64,000 nucleotides of DNA from positions 31,992,582 to 32,056,581 of the forward strand of contig CM038704.1 in NCBI GenBank assembly GCA_021613375.1. Reading direction: 5' to 3'. This DNA comes from Megaleporinus macrocephalus. Taxonomy: Eukaryota; Chordata; Actinopteri; Characiformes; Anostomidae. The translations under genes were made by a program, and so were the position numbers. Positions within the stretch are counted from its first letter, which is position 1, and the number at the start of each line of letters is the position of its first letter. Shown in pieces: positions 60,600 through 64,000 of the stretch. The notes under the pieces are model-generated. The model was not told the origin of the DNA and searched no databases. It saw nothing but the letters and a program-made list of their open reading frames with translations.

Positions 60600-60900
60600 C
60601 AGATTTTGATGTGACATGGTGCAATGTATGAAACCTTACTGACCCAGATTTCTTTATGTTTTTTCTTATGATGCTCTGCCAATACTGTGCCAGCATGAAT
60701 GGCTTTTTATGAATCGATTTTGGGCCAAACTATTGTAAAACAGCGTCTTAGGCATCAGGCAAATGTATCTGCTTTGTTTAATATGCTTTTAAAGGTATGA
60801 AATGCTTTAGAAGTCCACTATTATCACTGCTGTGAACAATTCTTATAGTTTTTACTAGAATGGCGCATATACATCACACCACTCTGAATGACTTTGTTTG
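60600..60900. mobile_element. Foldback MITE (TTTGATGTGACATG family)
   Basis: Left end AGTCAGATTTTGATGTGACATG and right end CATCACACCACTCTGAATGACT are imperfect inverted repeats of the same family as 62284-62590. Noncoding. Confidence 0.55.
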
Positions 60901-61229
60901 ACATCTTAACAATGTAGAGACTTTGTCATTGTGAGTTCTGCAATGATGTCTGGGTCAGGTACAATTTTCCAGTGAACTGAGTAGTGTGAATTTAGTAATG
61001 TCTCTGATTATTTTATTCTTTGGAGGAAATGGCTGATTTCTTAAATCAGTTTCTGAAACCTGTCCACCCTTTTCCAAAACCCTATCACACTGGAAACCAT
61101 TTCTGTCTGTCCAGTATAATATAATCAAGGCAACATAGGTCCACATGAACACAGTCTCACTTGTACACACCCACAGTCACAGCTGGTACTGAAACAGAAT
61201 TTCACTGATTTGTTAAAATTTCTGTAGAA

Positions 61230-61600
61230 TTAAAAAATTCATGGAGAGTGGTTTGATGTGAAATGTTTAGTTTTAAAAAAACATGCAGAGTCAGATTGCT
61301 TCCCAGTGGTGGTGATGTCTAGAATGTACATAAATCTTAGACACAGCAGTGCTGTGTTTTTAAACACTGTCCACTCACTGTCCACTGACTGTTCACTCTG
61401 TTAGACACTCCTCCTTTGTTGAACCACACTATAGATGTAAAGTCAGAGACAATAACTCATCTGTTGCTGCACAGTTTGCGTTGTTCATCCTTTAGTCTTT
61501 CATCAGTAGTCAGAGGATGCCATCCTCTTGACGCAGATAGCTGGGTGTTTTTGGTTGGTGGACTTTTTTCAGTCCAGCAGTGCCAAGCAGAGCATTTTAC
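61230..61600. repeat. Half foldback repeat followed by palindromic otophysan-type repeat
   Basis: 61230-61330 (GAGAGTGGTTTGATGTGAAA) is one end of the MITE family above. 61340-61600 carries CACTGTCCACTCACTGTCC and TCTGTTGCTGCACAGTTTGC of the palindromic family. Confidence 0.5.
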
Positions 61601-62283
61601 ATTAAACCTGAAAGAATCGGTTTATATCTTAACCATTTAATTACACAGAAATGTAGAAATAATGGTGTAATTTACCTTTAGGGCATGAACCAAAACAAAT
61701 AGTTCTGTTCTCTGTCTCTCACTCTTACACACATACATACAATTAGACACACACACAATGCAAATTAGTCTTTTGTCTGACCACTGGCTTACCACTTCTG
61801 GGCGCTGTTTGTGTGGAGACACTATAAGAGAATGCATTTCAGAATCATATTCAGAATCCATTTTATTTTGGCAGACGTTTAACATGTAACACACAATGAA
61901 CTATGAACAGATGGTTATATAGTAAGAAAGGTGACATTTTAATACAGTAAAATAATATATAATGGACTATAAGTATAAAAATATCATTGTATTATTGTCC
62001 AAGTTGCATTGCATATGCAGTGTACTAGCTCACTGATACTGTATCACTTCTTATATTGAGTATAAGCTAATATGATAAACTATTTTTTAACTGCTATTTG
62101 TAATGATGAAGCTTGAGTATAACTAATGTACAATTGAGTATTTATCAAATCTTTTCAACTAAACTTTTAAGTTACATGTAATACATTGTACTACATTTAA
62201 ACCAAATCCTTATCCTAACCATAACAGTGCTGAATATCACCTGATTATTAGCTCATTATTAGCCTCGCTGAACCGTTTGAAAA

Positions 62284-62590
62284 AGGCATTCAGAGTGCTT
62301 TGATGTGATGTTTATTGTAGTGGTGTTAATAGAAACCAGAGGTCACAATGTCTACCATGCGATATGATCGTGAACCTACAACGTGAACCTACACGTTTTT
62401 ATACTTAATATTGATAATGGTAAAATAACAATAACTTTGTAGTCATACTATGTCCTGCTTGATAAGCTTTAGGCCAGACCTTCTCAAAACTGTCATTAAA
62501 CAATGTTCCAGGCATCAAGCAGCACAACTGTAAAGTTTTCTGACTCTTTTAATAAAACATTTCACATCAAAGCTCACTGAAATTATTCTT
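62284..62590. mobile_element. Foldback MITE (TTTGATGTGAAATG family)
   Basis: Left end GGCATTCAGAGTGCTTTGATG and right end ACATTTCACATCAAAGCTCAC pair as imperfect inverted repeats around noncoding sequence with GGTGTTAATAGAAACCAGAGG. Confidence 0.65.
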
Positions 62591-63020
62591 CTTTTACTTG
62601 TACAGACAAAAATGAGTTATTAATGTGGTACCACAGAAGTAGCACTTCGGGTTTCTTTAAGAACCGTGTTTAAAAAAAAGATGTATGAATGTAAAGAATT
62701 TTTTAAATGACCCAAATCTTATTAAAATACTAAAAAAATACTAAAACAAAACACTGGTGTCCGCACACTGCTATGTGTCACCCTGTAATAATAACCTGAA
62801 AGTTAAATGTCAGAGGAGATGGGTCAAATTTAGTTTTCAGAGCATGCCATACATCTTTATGTCTTAATGCTACATATTAATGCTACACACAGGCTCAAAA
62901 AGAAGGTTTGGCTCAAATGTTGTTCTGCATGTTGAGTGTAAGTATGCATTTCTTGCTGAGAGGTTCATAGTTTAACTTTCAACATTAAAATGTACATATT
63001 CACATTTACAGAACCTAATT

Positions 63021-63022
<2 letters not shown>

Positions 63023-63102
<80 letters not shown>
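63023..63102. repeat. (AT)n microsatellite
   Basis: About 40 uninterrupted AT units. The rest of 62600-64000 shows no gene I can support. Confidence 0.95.
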
Positions 63103-63106
<4 letters not shown>

Positions 63107-64000
63107 GTGTAATAATTTGTTAGAAAATTATTCAGGGAAACAAAAGTAAAAATCCCTTTTGAGCAGAGTAGTCTAATGACTAATGAAATATACAGCTAAC
63201 ACTGTCACTTTACTCAAATCTATATTTCAGCTTGTAACTTTGTTACAAGACTGAATCAGATTAATTATTTTTCTAATTTTATTAAGTGTTTATCAATCAT
63301 GTTAATACTAAAAAGCATTCTATCATTTAGTAGTGCTCACTGATCGGTATTATTCCTTGAAATGAACTGAAAGCTAATATCATAACAGTACTTATACAGA
63401 CTCCAGACTCTGTCAGAGTGATGTATTTTCTGGCATGCATTATTCAGCTGGAAAAACAAATCCACGTGGCCTGGAGTAAGGTAACCCAGGTAAATTGGGT
63501 CTTTGTGGATTAATCACAATGTAAAAAAACTGTTTTCTAATTAATAAAAAAGAAAAATGGAATGTTTTTCCTTAAAACCAGTCAATAAATTGCTAAATGG
63601 ATAACCAAAATTTAGTGGTGAGATTATGAAATAAGAGTAATTAGATAATAAAAAAAAAAGTGTGCATATATATGAAAGAAGATAAACTAATGTAACCACA
63701 ATTTTTTTATATTATTGAAAATAACAATTCCAAACTATGAGGCATTTCCATGACCTAAAAAACTAACCTTTGCCCCTGGCCACCTCTCCTGGGGAGCTAC
63801 ATGTGTGTCCAGTCATTCCACTGAGACGTAGCCTTACGCTAGCATCAAACTATTGTCTGTAATTCAAGCAGATGACAATAGCAGTACAGAACAGGACACC
63901 TCAATGGTATACTTAAAACAGAAGACCTCTCGGCCCCTGATGGTTAGTCTGGTCGAAATTGTGCTTTAATTGTTCCTGGGTGGCCAGAGGTAGTCAGCAG

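Noticed and set aside
63770..64000. Possible - strand exon ending at a GTTAGT donor near 63770
   Set aside because: All three frames contain stops except for a short stretch of about 28 codons without a clear acceptor; not enough to call, although it could be relevant if the orphan exon at 59365 is real.

Overview
The window looks like nuclear DNA of a teleost fish. It is AT-rich and intron-rich, with vertebrate GT-AG splicing and many decayed Tc1/mariner copies, foldback MITEs, a tRNA-derived SINE, a decayed LINE and microsatellites. A palindromic repeat family and the Tc1 subfamilies resemble those I know from characins and catfishes, so an otophysan fish is my best guess (inference only).

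Four genes can be built exon by exon. (1) 1-1904, + strand: the 3' end of uqcrh, the hinge subunit of mitochondrial complex III, entering from the left edge. (2) 3461-12098, + strand: lrrc41, a complete 11-exon model of 607 residues, a leucine-rich-repeat BC-box protein that is a substrate receptor of Elongin/Cullin ubiquitin ligases. (3) 14681-25211, - strand: rad54l, a complete 18-coding-exon model of 741 residues, the Swi2/Snf2 DNA translocase of homologous recombination, convergent with lrrc41. (4) 34004-39311, - strand: artn (artemin), a GDNF-family neurotrophic ligand, with two coding exons (204 residues), a likely noncoding exon at 43299-43369 and a CpG-rich probable promoter/first exon near 53910-54240.

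Every exon junction in the lrrc41 and rad54l models keeps frame and total coding length is a multiple of three. The order rad54l-lrrc41-uqcrh matches human 1p34, but uqcrh points the other way relative to lrrc41 from what I recall for mammals, where those two are head to head.

The remainder is introns and intergenic DNA filled with mobile-element remnants. Two stretches look coding but are unassigned: a probable terminal exon on the - strand at 59365-59590, and a coding-like patch near 28290-28660. I see no CRISPR array, operon or complete RNA gene, and no convincing wholly new system. The most useful leads are the orphan exon, the unusual splice-site neighbours (a 35-base T run before one rad54l exon, an AAT microsatellite just after one lrrc41 donor), the uqcrh orientation and the alternative artemin N-terminus.
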